Made by a program: the position numbers and the translations under genes. Below are positions 22,901 through 34,400 of a stretch of DNA of 53,617 nucleotides, piece by piece. The stretch comes from an uncultured Bacteroides sp. (GTDB taxonomy: Bacteria > Bacteroidota > Bacteroidia > Bacteroidales > Bacteroidaceae), in NCBI RefSeq assembly GCF_900547205.1, contig NZ_URFY01000033.1, forward strand, positions 1 through 53,617. Direction: 5' to 3'. The first letter of the stretch is position 1. Every line of letters starts with the position of its first letter. The notes beneath the pieces are model-generated. The model was given only the letters and a program-made list of their open reading frames with translations, ran no database searches and was not told the DNA's origin.

Positions 22901-25900
22901 ATGCAAAGAATGTCTAACAAGGTGAAAAACATGCGCGTTTGGCTGCTAATGCTATTTGCAGCGATATCGCTTGGCGTATCAGCGCAAACAATTACCGTAA
23001 CAGGTAATGTGAAAGACACAACGGGAGAACCGATAATCGGTGCCTCCATAGTCGAAAAAGATAATACCACTAATGGGACTATTACTGATTTAGATGGCAA
23101 CTACTCTATCAAAGTCCCTTCAAAAGCGACTCTTATCATTTCTTATATAGGAATGAAAACTCAGGAAATTGCAGTAAAAGGACAAAGCCTGGTCAATGTC
23201 ACCCTTTCCGATGACACACAAGCATTGGATGAAGTGGTAGTAATCGGCTATGGAACTGTTGCAAAAAAAGACTTGACAGGTTCTGTTTCTTCTGTCAGCG
23301 CAAAACAAATTGCTGCGATTCCGGTATCTTCGGCATCGGAGGCATTGCAAGGTAAAATGGCTGGTGTATCAATCACTACTACAGAAGGATCTCCCGATGC
23401 CGACGTGAAGATTCGCGTTCGTGGTGGCGGTTCTTTATCTCAAGACAACTCACCTCTTTATATTGTAGACGGATTTCCCGTTTCAAGCATATCGGATATC
23501 GCTCCAACAGATATTCAATCTGTAGACGTATTGAAGGATGCTTCTTCTACTGCTATTTATGGTGCACGAGGTGCTAATGGCGTTATCATCATTACTACCA
23601 AAACCGGTCAGGAAGGCAAAATTCAAGTAAACCTCGGTGCTTCTTTCGGAGTTCGTAAAGTAACAAAGATGATTGATGTATTGAATCCTTATGAATATGT
23701 ATTGTGGCAACAGGAAATCGATCAGGAAGGCATGAAATATGGCATCTTTGATGACTTGGACATCTACAAGTCAATGAAAGGAACAGATTATCAGGACGAG
23801 ATATTCGGTCGTACGGGTAATCAGCAACAGTATAATGTGAGCGTAAGCGGAGGTAATAAAGATACCAAATTCAGTGTTAGCTACGCACATAATGAGGAGA
23901 AAAGTATCATGCTTGGTTCAGGCTTCTCTAAAGAGAACATTAATGCTAAACTGAATACTAAAATAAACAACTGGTTAACTCTTGATTTTAATGCTCGCTT
24001 CAGTTATCAGATTATCGACGGTATCAACGGGGGAGCTGATGCTAACGAATCGAGTGCGGCCAATTCACTGATATCTCGTTCTGTAATATATAAACCTGTT
24101 GAAGAAATCAATACAACAAGCTCGGACAGCGATGATGACGAAAACGTCAACAATGCACAGTATAATCCATTAGAACGTCTGAATGCAACTTATAAAAAAC
24201 AGACCCGGTTGCAACAGAACTATAATGCTGGCCTCAACTGGAAACCAATCAAAGGATTGACTTTCAGAAGCGAGTTTGGTTATGGATGGAGATACAACAA
24301 TACAGATCAGGTGTGGGGCGTTGAAGCCACAAGTAATTCTAAATATGGTTATTACGGACAACCGCAAGCTTTATTAAATAAGGTGGTCAACAAGAACTGG
24401 CGTAATGCAAACACCGTAACTTATGATACTAAACTCTTGAATAACACTCATAAGCTGAATGTTATGTTAGGTCATGAAGTATCAAGCGGTTATGATCATG
24501 AAACTATCAATACTTCGGTGGCTTTCTCTAAATACATGACTATAAATGATGTTCTTGCAGGTATGAGTAACGGTACTGCCTTGCCAACTTCCACATATAT
24601 TGGTTTTAAAGACAATCTGTTATCTTTCTTTGGACGTGTCAATTATACCATTCATGACAAATATCTGATGACTTTCACCATGCGTGCCGATGGCTCCAGT
24701 AAGTTCTCAAAAGGAAACCAATGGGGATACTTCCCATCACTGGCTCTAGCTTGGAGAATATCGGACGAAGCATGGATGGAAAGAAGCAAAGAATGGCTGT
24801 CTAACCTGAAACTAAGACTGAGTGTTGGTACGGCAGGTAACAATCGCATTAAATCAGGGGCTATTAACTCTACTTTCTCGTTAGCTGAAACCAGCGACAA
24901 GAATATCTATTTCAATGAAGCAAGTGCGGTTGTATTACAACATGCTTCTAATCTATCCAATCCAGACTTGAAATGGGAAACAACGCTTACCCGCAACTTA
25001 GGTATCGACTTTGGCTTCTGGAATAACCGTCTGTCAGGTAGCATTGATGCTTATTGGAACACAACTAAAGATTTGTTGATGAATGCAACAATTCCTTCAA
25101 GCACAGGTTTCTCTACTCAATACAGGAATTTCGGTCAAACTTCAAATAAAGGTATCGAGTTGGCATTGGATGCTGTTATAGTAGACAATAAAGACTTTAG
25201 TTTGAATGCAAACTTCAACATCTCCTACAATAGAGCTAAAATTGATAAACTATCGGGCGGGCAAACCTGGCAAAGCAGTAACTGGGGTGGCAAACCAGCC
25301 GGACAAAACGACTTCTTTATTGAAGAAGGAGGACGCCTTGGAGAAGTGTATGGATATGAATTGGATGGTTTCTACACCACTGATGACTTCACTTGGGACG
25401 GTAGCAAATGGATGCTTAACGATAACCTTACCGACCCAACTGATTTGATTAAATACAATAATTTCGGTCCGGGAGCATTGAAACTGAAAGCTGATGAAAA
25501 CGGTAAGTTTACTAAAAAACGTTTAGGCAATACAGTTCCGACTGTTACCGGAGGTTTCGGTATCAATATGCGCTATAAGAGTTTTGATTTATCAGCCTTC
25601 TTCAACTATTCGCTGGGTAATAAGATTGTTAACGCCACCAAGCTGGGTTCGGCCTATTATAACGATACTAAAAAAGGATGGAACTTGAACGATTACTTTA
25701 CATCGGCCAAGCGTTACTCATGGATTGATCCGTCAACAGGAGAAAATATGCTTAAAAGCTCATACATCAAGAGCAACGGGTTGGACTATACGATAAATCG
25801 ACTGAATGAAGTAAATGCCGGTGCTTCCATATACAATCCGGGTTCAATCACTGAGATGCCGTTGCTTGACTGGGCAGTGGAAGACGGTTCTTTCCTCCGT

Positions 25901-26131
25901 GTCAACAATATCTCATTAGGATATACATTGCCGAAAGCCTTTGTGAAAAAGATATTTATGCAGAACGTACGTATCTACGTCACTGGTTACAACCTATATT
26001 GTTTTACGAAATATTCTGGAGCAGATCCGGAAGTGGATACCCGTCGCAGTACTCCAATGACTCCAGGTGTGGATTATTCTGCCTATCCGAAGAGCCGTTC
26101 ATTCGTAGGAGGTATTAATGTTACATTCTAA
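22901..26131 (+). CDS. SusC-like TonB-dependent transporter of the pectin locus
   Basis: A 1076-residue outer-membrane transporter. The signal peptide ends in ISLGVSAQ; the most upstream ATG is used here, though ATGs at codons 4 and 11 are also possible. The carboxypeptidase-D-like domain (VTGNVKDTTGEPIIGASIVE), the SusC motif DEVVVIGYG, the plug (GVIIITTKTGQEG) and a barrel ending ...YPKSRSFVGGINVTF follow. It forms a lidded channel with the SusD encoded 28 bases downstream, and by context imports oligogalacturonides. An acidic run (SSDSDDDEN) near residue 407 is probably a surface loop. It is the first gene of a four-gene rightward unit with SusD, a surface lipoprotein and a pectate lyase. 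Confidence 0.95.
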   Translation: MQRMSNKVKNMRVWLLMLFAAISLGVSAQTITVTGNVKDTTGEPIIGASIVEKDNTTNGTITDLDGNYSIKVPSKATLIISYIGMKTQEIAVKGQSLVNVTLSDDTQALDEVVVIGYGTVAKKDLTGSVSSVSAKQIAAIPVSSASEALQGKMAGVSITTTEGSPDADVKIRVRGGGSLSQDNSPLYIVDGFPVSSISDIAPTDIQSVDVLKDASSTAIYGARGANGVIIITTKTGQEGKIQVNLGASFGVRKVTKMIDVLNPYEYVLWQQEIDQEGMKYGIFDDLDIYKSMKGTDYQDEIFGRTGNQQQYNVSVSGGNKDTKFSVSYAHNEEKSIMLGSGFSKENINAKLNTKINNWLTLDFNARFSYQIIDGINGGADANESSAANSLISRSVIYKPVEEINTTSSDSDDDENVNNAQYNPLERLNATYKKQTRLQQNYNAGLNWKPIKGLTFRSEFGYGWRYNNTDQVWGVEATSNSKYGYYGQPQALLNKVVNKNWRNANTVTYDTKLLNNTHKLNVMLGHEVSSGYDHETINTSVAFSKYMTINDVLAGMSNGTALPTSTYIGFKDNLLSFFGRVNYTIHDKYLMTFTMRADGSSKFSKGNQWGYFPSLALAWRISDEAWMERSKEWLSNLKLRLSVGTAGNNRIKSGAINSTFSLAETSDKNIYFNEASAVVLQHASNLSNPDLKWETTLTRNLGIDFGFWNNRLSGSIDAYWNTTKDLLMNATIPSSTGFSTQYRNFGQTSNKGIELALDAVIVDNKDFSLNANFNISYNRAKIDKLSGGQTWQSSNWGGKPAGQNDFFIEEGGRLGEVYGYELDGFYTTDDFTWDGSKWMLNDNLTDPTDLIKYNNFGPGALKLKADENGKFTKKRLGNTVPTVTGGFGINMRYKSFDLSAFFNYSLGNKIVNATKLGSAYYNDTKKGWNLNDYFTSAKRYSWIDPSTGENMLKSSYIKSNGLDYTINRLNEVNAGASIYNPGSITEMPLLDWAVEDGSFLRVNNISLGYTLPKAFVKKIFMQNVRIYVTGYNLYCFTKYSGADPEVDTRRSTPMTPGVDYSAYPKSRSFVGGINVTF

Positions 26132-26159
26132 TCCATAAAAACAGAAAGGAAATATACAT

Positions 26160-28157
26160 ATGAAGACTTATATAAAATCAATACTATTAGGAACCGGATT
26201 GCTGGGATTGTTTTCGTGCAGCGACTTCCTCGACCAATCTTCTCCTTCAGAATTAAAAGGAGAAAACGTATTCAACTCTGTTGTCTACACCGAACAAGCA
26301 TTAAACAAAGTGTATGCAGACTTGACATACGACCATACCTATGGTTCACGTATTCCTATCAATTTCGGAAACAATACCGACATTGAATTAGCCAATGCAA
26401 CCAAACCGTCCGAAGTTCATCAAAATTCGGAAAGAGGATTGGGCAATTACTATCTGAGCAAAGGATGGGACAAACTGGATACTAACTGGGAAAGATGCTT
26501 TGCTATTATTGAAAACGCCAATATTGTTATCGACGGTATTCGCAACAGTAGGTTGCTGGAAGAAGGAACCACTACACGCAAACCCATGCTGCGCTATCTG
26601 GGAGAAGCTTTGACTATGCGTGCAATGGTGTATTATGACATTGTAAAAAACTACGGCGATGTTCCGATGCGTTTCGAGCCCACTCAGTCTGATGGCTCCA
26701 ATATGTATGCAGAAAAGACTGACCGGGATATCATTCTGGACCAACTGCTGGACGACCTTGATGAGGCAGCCAATTATCTTCCATGGGCTGGCGAAGACGG
26801 ATATACTACCGAACACGCCACTGCCGGTTTTGCGCATGGTTTGTTTGCCCGTATCGCTCTGACACGTGCCGGATATAGTATCCGCGAACAATCTAAAGCT
26901 GGTTACAGAAACCACCCGACTTGTAGCGACGGACAATTTCCTACTCAACGCCCGTCGGAAGCTGACGTTCAGAAACTGAACGAGCGTGCACTGGTACATC
27001 TGGATATCGTAGTCAACAAACAAGTCCACAAACTGAATCCGTCTTTCGAAAACCAATGGGAGCTAATCAACAAGCGTACATTGGATAGCAAATATTACGA
27101 GAACCTTTACGAAGTAGCTCACGGACTTGGAAGATCGGGTGAAATGGGATACAGTACCGGAGTCCGTATCAATGGAGCCAGCAATAAATATGGTGCAAAA
27201 GGTAATAGCAGTGGTAATATTAGACTTACAGCTTCTTACATCCTCTCTTTCGACGATAAGGACAGCCGCAGAGATGCAACTTGTGCCTACTATGAACTGA
27301 AACAAACTACGGTAGACAATAAAGCGGTGATAAAAGAAACTTTGCTTTCCAACTCACCATTTAGTGCCTATGTGGCAAAGTGGGACATTCGTAAAATGGA
27401 TGATGCAATCATCTCTCTGGCACAGAACACAGATCAGAAATGGGCTCCCGGCATCAATTGGGTAGTAATGCGCTATTCGGATGTTTTATTAATGTATGCC
27501 GAGGTTATGTATAACCTTTATGGATTAGAAAGCATCAACCCCAACGGAACTTCATCTAAAACAGCTCTTGAAGCCTTAACTGAAGTTCATATACGTGCAT
27601 TCGACACAGCAGCGCAAGCAACTGCCAAAGCTGACATCGAAGCATCTGCACGGGAAGATTTCATGAAAGCACTCGACAACGAACGTGCTTGGGAGTTTGC
27701 CGGAGAATGTGTTCGTAAATACGATTTAATACGTTGGGGTACACTCTCTGAGAAATTGGATCAATTCCGTACAGACTATAAATCCATGATTGAGACTGCT
27801 CCTAAATTCATCTTCTACAAAATGAAGACTGATGATCCGTACTCTATTGATATGAGTTCAATCACATGGCGTACAGAACAGATTCCTAACGAGCTTAGAA
27901 CTTTGGAAGATCCGGACAAAGTGAAAGAAGCAGCCAAAACAGCCGGTTACGAATATGTCACCGGATGGGGAACTAACTACGAATGGAAAAAAGGTGTAGC
28001 TGATACCAGCAAAACTACTAACGATACAAATCTGGAATATGTAGACGACATCAGCAGTGGTTTAAATGCAACTATCAAAAACAGACATCTATTGCCGATT
28101 GGTTCCAAAACGGTTTCGGACGCCAATGGATATATAACGAACTCTTACAACTTCTAA
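26160..28157 (+). CDS. SusD-like surface glycan-binding lipoprotein of the pectin locus
   Basis: A 665-residue lipoprotein, longer than typical SusD (about 550). The lipobox is LGLFSC followed by SDFLDQSSPSEL. TPR-helix features include ALTMRAMVYYDIVKNYGDVP and the late ALDNERAWEFAGECVRKYDLIRWG block. The extra length lies mainly in the C-terminal third, after the ERAWEFAGE block. The protein should act as the extracellular lid of SusC and bind pectic oligosaccharide. It is followed after 6 bases by the DUF4957-type lipoprotein. Confidence 0.93.
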   Translation: MKTYIKSILLGTGLLGLFSCSDFLDQSSPSELKGENVFNSVVYTEQALNKVYADLTYDHTYGSRIPINFGNNTDIELANATKPSEVHQNSERGLGNYYLSKGWDKLDTNWERCFAIIENANIVIDGIRNSRLLEEGTTTRKPMLRYLGEALTMRAMVYYDIVKNYGDVPMRFEPTQSDGSNMYAEKTDRDIILDQLLDDLDEAANYLPWAGEDGYTTEHATAGFAHGLFARIALTRAGYSIREQSKAGYRNHPTCSDGQFPTQRPSEADVQKLNERALVHLDIVVNKQVHKLNPSFENQWELINKRTLDSKYYENLYEVAHGLGRSGEMGYSTGVRINGASNKYGAKGNSSGNIRLTASYILSFDDKDSRRDATCAYYELKQTTVDNKAVIKETLLSNSPFSAYVAKWDIRKMDDAIISLAQNTDQKWAPGINWVVMRYSDVLLMYAEVMYNLYGLESINPNGTSSKTALEALTEVHIRAFDTAAQATAKADIEASAREDFMKALDNERAWEFAGECVRKYDLIRWGTLSEKLDQFRTDYKSMIETAPKFIFYKMKTDDPYSIDMSSITWRTEQIPNELRTLEDPDKVKEAAKTAGYEYVTGWGTNYEWKKGVADTSKTTNDTNLEYVDDISSGLNATIKNRHLLPIGSKTVSDANGYITNSYNF

Positions 28158-28163
28158 TTAATT

Positions 28164-29795
28164 ATGAACATCATTCAACAATTGATGAATATGAACATTA
28201 TCAAATCAACAAGATATACGGTTTTATCAGGACTTCTTATAGTCCTGACCGTGTTGGCAACATCCTGCGAGAAAGCCAACGATTGGGAAACGGACAGTAG
28301 TTATAACCGTCTGTTCCGCACTACAAAAGTTGCAGTCAGCCCCAGCATCAATAATGCGGAAGTTATCTGGAACAACACCATCAATACAGATTATTACATC
28401 ATTGAAATTAATACGTCGGAACTAACAGCCGAAGAGTATCAAGAAGGATTTATTATCTATGGTGAGGATAAAAACATTAAAAGCTCACCCTACACCATTG
28501 ATGGATTGGATGCAAATACCAGCTATTATGTTCGTATCCGTTCATGCTCCGAAACAGCATCTCCTTCTAAATGGGTGTATCCTGAAAATACGAGCTTCAA
28601 GACAAAGACGGAACAGTTAATCAATGATATTTCCACAATTACTGGTTCTACTGCTATTGTCACATGGAAGAAGAACCAGACTGTCACTCACTTCCTGCTG
28701 ACGAATACAGAGACTTCGGCAGTAAGAAACATTCCGATTACAGCGGAAATGAGTGCGGCAGGTAGTTATCAGCTTACCGAGTTGGAAGCTTCTACTTCAT
28801 ACACTATCGGCATATACAATACGGTCGGCAGCAACGAAGTTCTGAGAGGTGAAAAGTCTTTCCAAACGACAGAGAACTTCCCGGCAGGCTATACTCCTGT
28901 TTACCTTAATGCCGCTGACGATCCTAATGAAATACTTGCAGTTCAAAGTGGAAATATCGTATTGGTAGTGCCTCACTCTACTCCTATTTCTTTCAGCAAA
29001 ACGGTGATTGTTCCAGAGAGTATCACATCAATCGTCTTCTGGGGTGCAAGTGGCGGAGCTGAACAAGCTACTATGGAGACTAAGACTATTTTGACTCTTG
29101 GAAGCAAAGATATGGTTCGCTTCTATAATCTAAATATAGATGCACAGAAAGAATACTTCTTTAATCTTCAAAAGAGTTTGGATATGACTGATGACATTTC
29201 AACTAACATCAATACATTACTTATTGAGAACTGTACAATCAACAATGTCAAGTCTTTAGTCAGAGCGAAAGAAGGTGTAAGCATTGCTATTAATAAAGTA
29301 AGCATAAGCAGATGTATCATTAATGGATGCAGTGGAGATATGTTTGCTTATAAAGAATCTACACCAGCTCAAATACCTGTAACAGAGATTATAAACAGTA
29401 CTCTGATAAAACCACAAGCACGTATCTTCTACGCAGGCAATGCGGCTTCATTCTCTATGGAATCTTGTACGATGTATGGTTGGGGTGGTTCAAAAGCTAT
29501 CTTAGAGTTGGGAGATAAAAATACTACCGGAATGTCCTTAGCTATTAAAAACACAATTCTGGCTAACGGAGGAAGCGGTAGGAAAGCTCACAATGCTAAC
29601 AGTGCGGCCAACTTAAACTTAGTTATTGAAAAGGTTTATGGGACAAGTGATATGACATTCCACAGTTCGCTGGGAGACGTTACCAAATATGATAAATCCT
29701 CCACAGAGGTATTTGAGAATCCAGAAGAAGGAAACTTCAAAATCATAGATGCTCTATTTCCAAGCGGTGTCGGAGATCCTCGCTGGATAGAATAA
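28164..29795 (+). CDS. Surface lipoprotein with FN3-like and DUF4957/DUF5123-like domains
   Basis: This 543-residue lipoprotein has lipobox VLATSC near residue 35. Two fibronectin-III-like modules (about 48-135 and 140-225, with DANTSYYVRIRS and EASTSYTIGIYN) precede a parallel-beta-helix-like region to the C-terminus (for example TLLIENCTINNVKSLVR, SISRCIINGCSGDMFAY, MSLAIKNTILANG). This layout is that of DUF4957/DUF5123 proteins of pectin loci, thought to bind galacturonan at the cell surface. I see no catalytic motif. The start may be at 28164 or at the in-frame ATG at 28191, which places the hydrophobic core closer to the N-terminus. It lies between SusD and the pectate lyase. Confidence 0.85.
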   Translation: MNIIQQLMNMNIIKSTRYTVLSGLLIVLTVLATSCEKANDWETDSSYNRLFRTTKVAVSPSINNAEVIWNNTINTDYYIIEINTSELTAEEYQEGFIIYGEDKNIKSSPYTIDGLDANTSYYVRIRSCSETASPSKWVYPENTSFKTKTEQLINDISTITGSTAIVTWKKNQTVTHFLLTNTETSAVRNIPITAEMSAAGSYQLTELEASTSYTIGIYNTVGSNEVLRGEKSFQTTENFPAGYTPVYLNAADDPNEILAVQSGNIVLVVPHSTPISFSKTVIVPESITSIVFWGASGGAEQATMETKTILTLGSKDMVRFYNLNIDAQKEYFFNLQKSLDMTDDISTNINTLLIENCTINNVKSLVRAKEGVSIAINKVSISRCIINGCSGDMFAYKESTPAQIPVTEIINSTLIKPQARIFYAGNAASFSMESCTMYGWGGSKAILELGDKNTTGMSLAIKNTILANGGSGRKAHNANSAANLNLVIEKVYGTSDMTFHSSLGDVTKYDKSSTEVFENPEEGNFKIIDALFPSGVGDPRWIE

Positions 29796-29810
29796 TGGGA
29801 TAGAATCTTA

Positions 29811-29855
29811 TGAGAGTGCGTCAAGACAGGTAGTATAAAGACACACTCTCATTTT
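29811..29855 (+). terminator. Possible attenuator hairpin before the pectate lyase gene
   Basis: TGAGAGTG (29811-29818) pairs with CACTCTCA (29844-29851), followed by TTTT. The loop is 25 bases. It could reduce transcription into the pectate lyase gene or simply stabilise upstream RNA. Confidence 0.4.
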
Positions 29856-29891
29856 CCTTGCTATAATCAAAAATGAACAACTGAATTAAGC

Positions 29892-31358
29892 ATGAATAAA
29901 AAACTCTTGGCAACATTATCCGCCTTCATTATTATCTCTTCTACGATGGCAAATGCAACCACGCCCGACTATCCAGCTCCGGACAGAAGCAAAATTATCG
30001 CTTTCCCTGGTGCAGACGGTGCAGGGAAATATACTACCGGTGGTGCAGGTGGAACAGTCTATACTGTTACATCACTAGCCGACGACAATTCGGAAGGTAC
30101 CCTCCGTTGGGCTATCGGTAAGAAAGGGCCTCGCACCATTGTATTCGCAATAAGTGGAATCATTGAACTCCAACAACCCCTAAGACTTAACAACGGCGAC
30201 GTTACCATTGCGGGACAAACTGCTCCGGGCGACGGCATTTGCCTGAAAAACTACACCTTCTCTATTCAGGCAGACAATGTTATTGTCCGCTTTATCCGTT
30301 CACGAATGGGAGTAGACATTAAGCAAAAGGGAGATGATGCCATGAACGGTACGAAAGCTCATAAAGACATCATCATAGACCATTGTTCTATGAGTTGGTG
30401 TACGGACGAATGTGCCACTTTTTATGATAACAGCAACTTCACACTCCAATGGTGCTTAATCAGCGAAAGCCTGGCTAATTCAATTCATGAAAAAGGAGCA
30501 CATGGTTATGGAGGTATTTGGGGTGGGCAACCTGCTACATTTCATCACAACCTACTGGCTCACCACACAAACCGCACTCCCCGTCTTTGCGGAAGCCGTT
30601 ATACCGGCCGACCGGAAGATGAAAAAGTAGAACTGTTCAACAACGTGATTTACAATTACGGAAGTGATGGAGCTTATGCCGGTGAAGGAGGTTCTTACAA
30701 CTTTATCAATAATTACTATAAGCCCGGTCCCTTCAGTGCAACTAAAGGTTCTTTCAAACGCTTATTTACTGCTTATGCCGACGACGGAAAGAATAATAAT
30801 GAAGCAGGAGTGCACGGTGTATTCTATTTAAAAGGCAACTATATGGATCCCACCTGTTCTAAACTGACAGACAAGCAGAAAGAAGCACTCTACAAAGTGA
30901 ATATGGACAACTCTTACGGCTTTATCATAAAAAAAGACTTTGCACCCGAGAAAGAAGTACTGTCGAGAAAAGCCTTCGATATAGCCGAACATACTTCCCT
31001 ACAAACAGCAAAGAAAGCCTATAAGGATGTGCTCCAATTTGCGGGAGCGTCTTTCCGACGCGACGCTGTAGACCAACGTATCGTAGAAGAAACCCGCAAA
31101 GGAATATATACTTATGAAGGTTCTCACGGAAGCACGAACGGCATGATTGACCAACCGACTGATGTAGGAGGATGGACTGAATATAAATCAGAAACGGCTC
31201 CTATCGATTCAGATGGCGATGGAATACCCGACGAATGGGAAAAGAAACACAACCTGAATCCCAACGACCCTTCCGACGGAGCCCAATATACTTTAAGCCG
31301 TGAATATACAAACCTTGAAGTATATATGAACAGCCTCGTCAATCATTTGTTTCCTTAA
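29892..31358 (+). CDS. Secreted pectate lyase, PL1-like
   Basis: A 488-residue secreted lyase with a signal peptide (ATLSAFIIISSTMANA). The beta-helix opens with FPGADGAGKYTTGGAGG and runs through AGQTAPGDGICLKNY, NVIVRFIRSRMG, IIIDHCSMSWCTDECATFYD and HHNLLAHHTNRTPRLCGSR, the last being the expected catalytic arginine region. The C-terminus has a calcium-binding-like DSDGDGIPDEWEKKHNLNPN and YTNLEVYMNSLV. The enzyme cleaves de-esterified homogalacturonan by beta-elimination, giving 4,5-unsaturated ends. No lipobox is seen, so it may be periplasmic or exported rather than surface-anchored. It ends at a strong terminator. Confidence 0.93.
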   Translation: MNKKLLATLSAFIIISSTMANATTPDYPAPDRSKIIAFPGADGAGKYTTGGAGGTVYTVTSLADDNSEGTLRWAIGKKGPRTIVFAISGIIELQQPLRLNNGDVTIAGQTAPGDGICLKNYTFSIQADNVIVRFIRSRMGVDIKQKGDDAMNGTKAHKDIIIDHCSMSWCTDECATFYDNSNFTLQWCLISESLANSIHEKGAHGYGGIWGGQPATFHHNLLAHHTNRTPRLCGSRYTGRPEDEKVELFNNVIYNYGSDGAYAGEGGSYNFINNYYKPGPFSATKGSFKRLFTAYADDGKNNNEAGVHGVFYLKGNYMDPTCSKLTDKQKEALYKVNMDNSYGFIIKKDFAPEKEVLSRKAFDIAEHTSLQTAKKAYKDVLQFAGASFRRDAVDQRIVEETRKGIYTYEGSHGSTNGMIDQPTDVGGWTEYKSETAPIDSDGDGIPDEWEKKHNLNPNDPSDGAQYTLSREYTNLEVYMNSLVNHLFP

Positions 31359-31379
31359 GATGGTATGGAACAACAATAG

Positions 31380-31410
31380 AGAGACTGTCTAAAAAGTCAG
31401 TCTCTTTTTT
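31380..31410. terminator. Terminator between convergent pectate lyase and regulator genes
   Basis: AGAGACTG (31380-31387) and CAGTCTCT (31398-31405) form an 8-bp stem with a 10-base loop, followed by a T run through 31410. It terminates the rightward susC operon. Confidence 0.85.
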
Positions 31411-31422
31411 ATAACATAGCAA

Positions 31423-34400
31423 CTACTTCCCCACCCTTTCCTTATACTCCGTCGGCGTCATACCTACTTGCGCCTTAAAGCATTTACTGAAATAGCGCGG
31501 ATCATTGATACCTACCATATACGATATCTGTGTCATATTGTACTCTCCGGTTTCAATCAGTTGCGTAGCACGCTTAATACGTATTTCTTTGATAAATTCA
31601 ATTGGTGCCAATCCGGTTAACGACTTCAGTTTCTTGAAGAATACCGAACGGCTGACAGCCAACTCGCGTACCAGATCATCTACCACCAATTCGCCATTAT
31701 CTATATTCTTTTCCATTAATCCCATCAGCTTATCCATAAACTTACGGTCGTTGGGGGACATATCCGGGACAGATGGTTCCGGTTCTGAATCAGTTTTTAA
31801 TTCTTCCTTACTTTCCTCTCTCGACGGTTCACCCGAAGAAGAAACAATCCAATCTTCGGGTCTGGCAGTCATATTAATATGCATCAAACTCTCCCGATAG
31901 AAGCTTTGCAGTTTCTTACGCTGCAACAACAAGTTTTCCACACGGGCTTGCAGGTATGTAGCACTAAATGGTTTCGTGATATAATCGTCGGCCCCATATT
32001 CCAGCCCTTCCAGTTTACTTTCAATGGTAGTCTTGGCGGTAAGTAGGATAATAGGTATATGGCTGGTCGTCATATCCGCACGCAGTTCCTTTGTCATCTC
32101 GATTCCGTCTTTTTCGGGCATCATCACATCACTGATGATAATATCCGGCAAATACTTCAACGCCTTCCTGCCCCCTTCCACGCCGTCTGCTGCTTCAACA
32201 ACCCTATACATTGTAGAGAATATACTTCGCAGAAATCCACGTAGCTCCTGATTGTCCTCAACTAACAGCATCAGCTCTTTAGTATTATCTTCTACCAGCG
32301 AATTTTCCGTCGAAGGCATTTTCTCAAACCTCGAGCTTTCTGACACAAGAGTTTCCGCCTGAATAGACGCATTAGCAATATCCACCACCTGCCCCATCCT
32401 CAACGGGACATCCGTATCTTCAAGAATAAATTCCACCTCCTTATCATAATGTTCTTTCCCTTTCAGGAAATCGACTTTGAAGCAACTTCCCTCGCCCAGA
32501 CGGCTTTCTACGGAGATAGTCGCCTTATGCATCTCCACCAGTTCTTTCACTAACGAAAGCCCGATACCCGTACTTGCCTGATTGAACAGATTCTTATCCA
32601 CCAGATTCTCAAATCGGACGAAGAGTGATTTCTTCTTGTTCTCGGCAATGCCGATACCCTGATCCTGCACGCCGATGGATACCGTATTATCATCTTCACG
32701 TATAAAGATAGTAATCATCTTACCGTTCGGTGTATACTTGAAAGCATTGGAAAGCAGATTGAACACAATCTTCTCCAGTTTGTCAACGTCTACCCAGAGA
32801 TAGAGTTGTTCGTTCTCCGTCTGGAAAAGGAAATCAATGCGGTGCTCTTCCGCCACAGCTTCAAAGTTCTCCATCACCTTACGTGTAAATGCCACCACGT
32901 CCACCCGTTGCACCTGCATCTTCATCTTCTTGTTCTGAATCTTACGGAAGTCCAGAATCTGATTGACAAGACGAAGCATCCGGTTCGTATTCCGCTCTAC
33001 CACGACCAACTGCTCGCGGGCATCGGCAGGCAATTTATCATTCTTCAATACCTGCTCCACCGGTCCGGCTATCAGCGTGAGCGGCGTGCGCAACTCATGG
33101 GATATATTGGTAAAGAAGCGCAGCTTTATATCCGATATCTGCTGCTCTACCGACACTTCATGCTTCAACCGGTAGATAGTGAACAAGATATAAACAGCTA
33201 CCAGAATAATAATCAGCACAAAGAGCACATAAAGCACGTATGCCACCGGCGTCTCCCAGAAAGAAGGAAGAACGACAATAGCCAGCGCACGTTCATTATC
33301 CACCCACACTCCGTCACTGTTCGTAGAACGGACGCGGAGCCTATACTCGCCCTTCGGCAGATTGGTATACGTCACACTACGCTGCTTATCGGCAAAGGTC
33401 CACTGCTTCTCGAAGCCATCCAGCAGATAGGCGTATTGCACATTCTGAGGATTGGTGTAATCCAGTGCCGCAAACTGAATAGAGAAGATATTCTCATCGT
33501 GCGAAAGCGTCAACTGCGCTGTATCGTCGATATCGACTTTCAATACCGAGTTATCACCCGGAATGACATCTTCATTAGCTACCATCAACTTAGAAAAGAC
33601 AATGGGCGGAACGTAACTACTCTTATGTATGGAATCGGGATTGAACTTAAATATCCCGCTACTGGCGCCGAAAAGCATAGTACCTTTCGCTGTCAAAGTA
33701 GAAGCCGCCTCACTAAAGCGTACGGGGAAAGTAATGCTCCGTTCATCGAAGTTCTCAAACTGCTCGTCGGACGGATTGAATTTACAGACTCCATTCTCCG
33801 TGCTAATCCATAAGTTCTGTTTATGGTCTTCGCGGATAGAGAGCAATACATCCGAGGATAGACCGTCCTGCACGGAGTAAGACTTAAACTCTCCGTGGCC
33901 ATCCTCGCTAATGGATATCAACTTATTGAGTCCCCCGCCAAAGGTAGCCAGATATAGTTCCTTTTTCCCGGTCGGGATAATCCAGTGCACATCGTTGTTG
34001 CTCAGGCTCAGCGTATCGTTCGGTACACGAGAGAAGTGGTAGAACTGCACGTCCTCCGGCTTCTTGAAGTTTTCGTCGAAGGCAACGGCACCTGTGGTAG
34101 TTCCCACCCATAAGCGTCCCTTATTGTCGGAAGTGATGAAACGGGCTTTGTAGCAAAGGTCGATGGGATAACCTTTCAAGTTATTGCGGTGGTTGATGAA
34201 GAGCGTTTCCCCCTCCTTGTTTTGAGTGATATAATTGATACCGCCGGCAAAGGTAGCCGCCCAGATACGCCCGTGATGGTCCTCGTAGACACAATATACA
34301 TTGTTGTTACTCAGGCTATACATATCGTTTTCGTTGTGGAGGTAGCGGGTCAGTTTATAAGACATTCCCGTTGGAGAGGTCAGTTCGGCACGTACCAGTC

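Noticed and set aside
32806..33813. 335-codon + strand frame inside the hybrid regulator gene
   Set aside because: It overlaps the Y_Y_Y, membrane, HisKA and HATPase coding region of the - strand regulator and shows no domain of its own.
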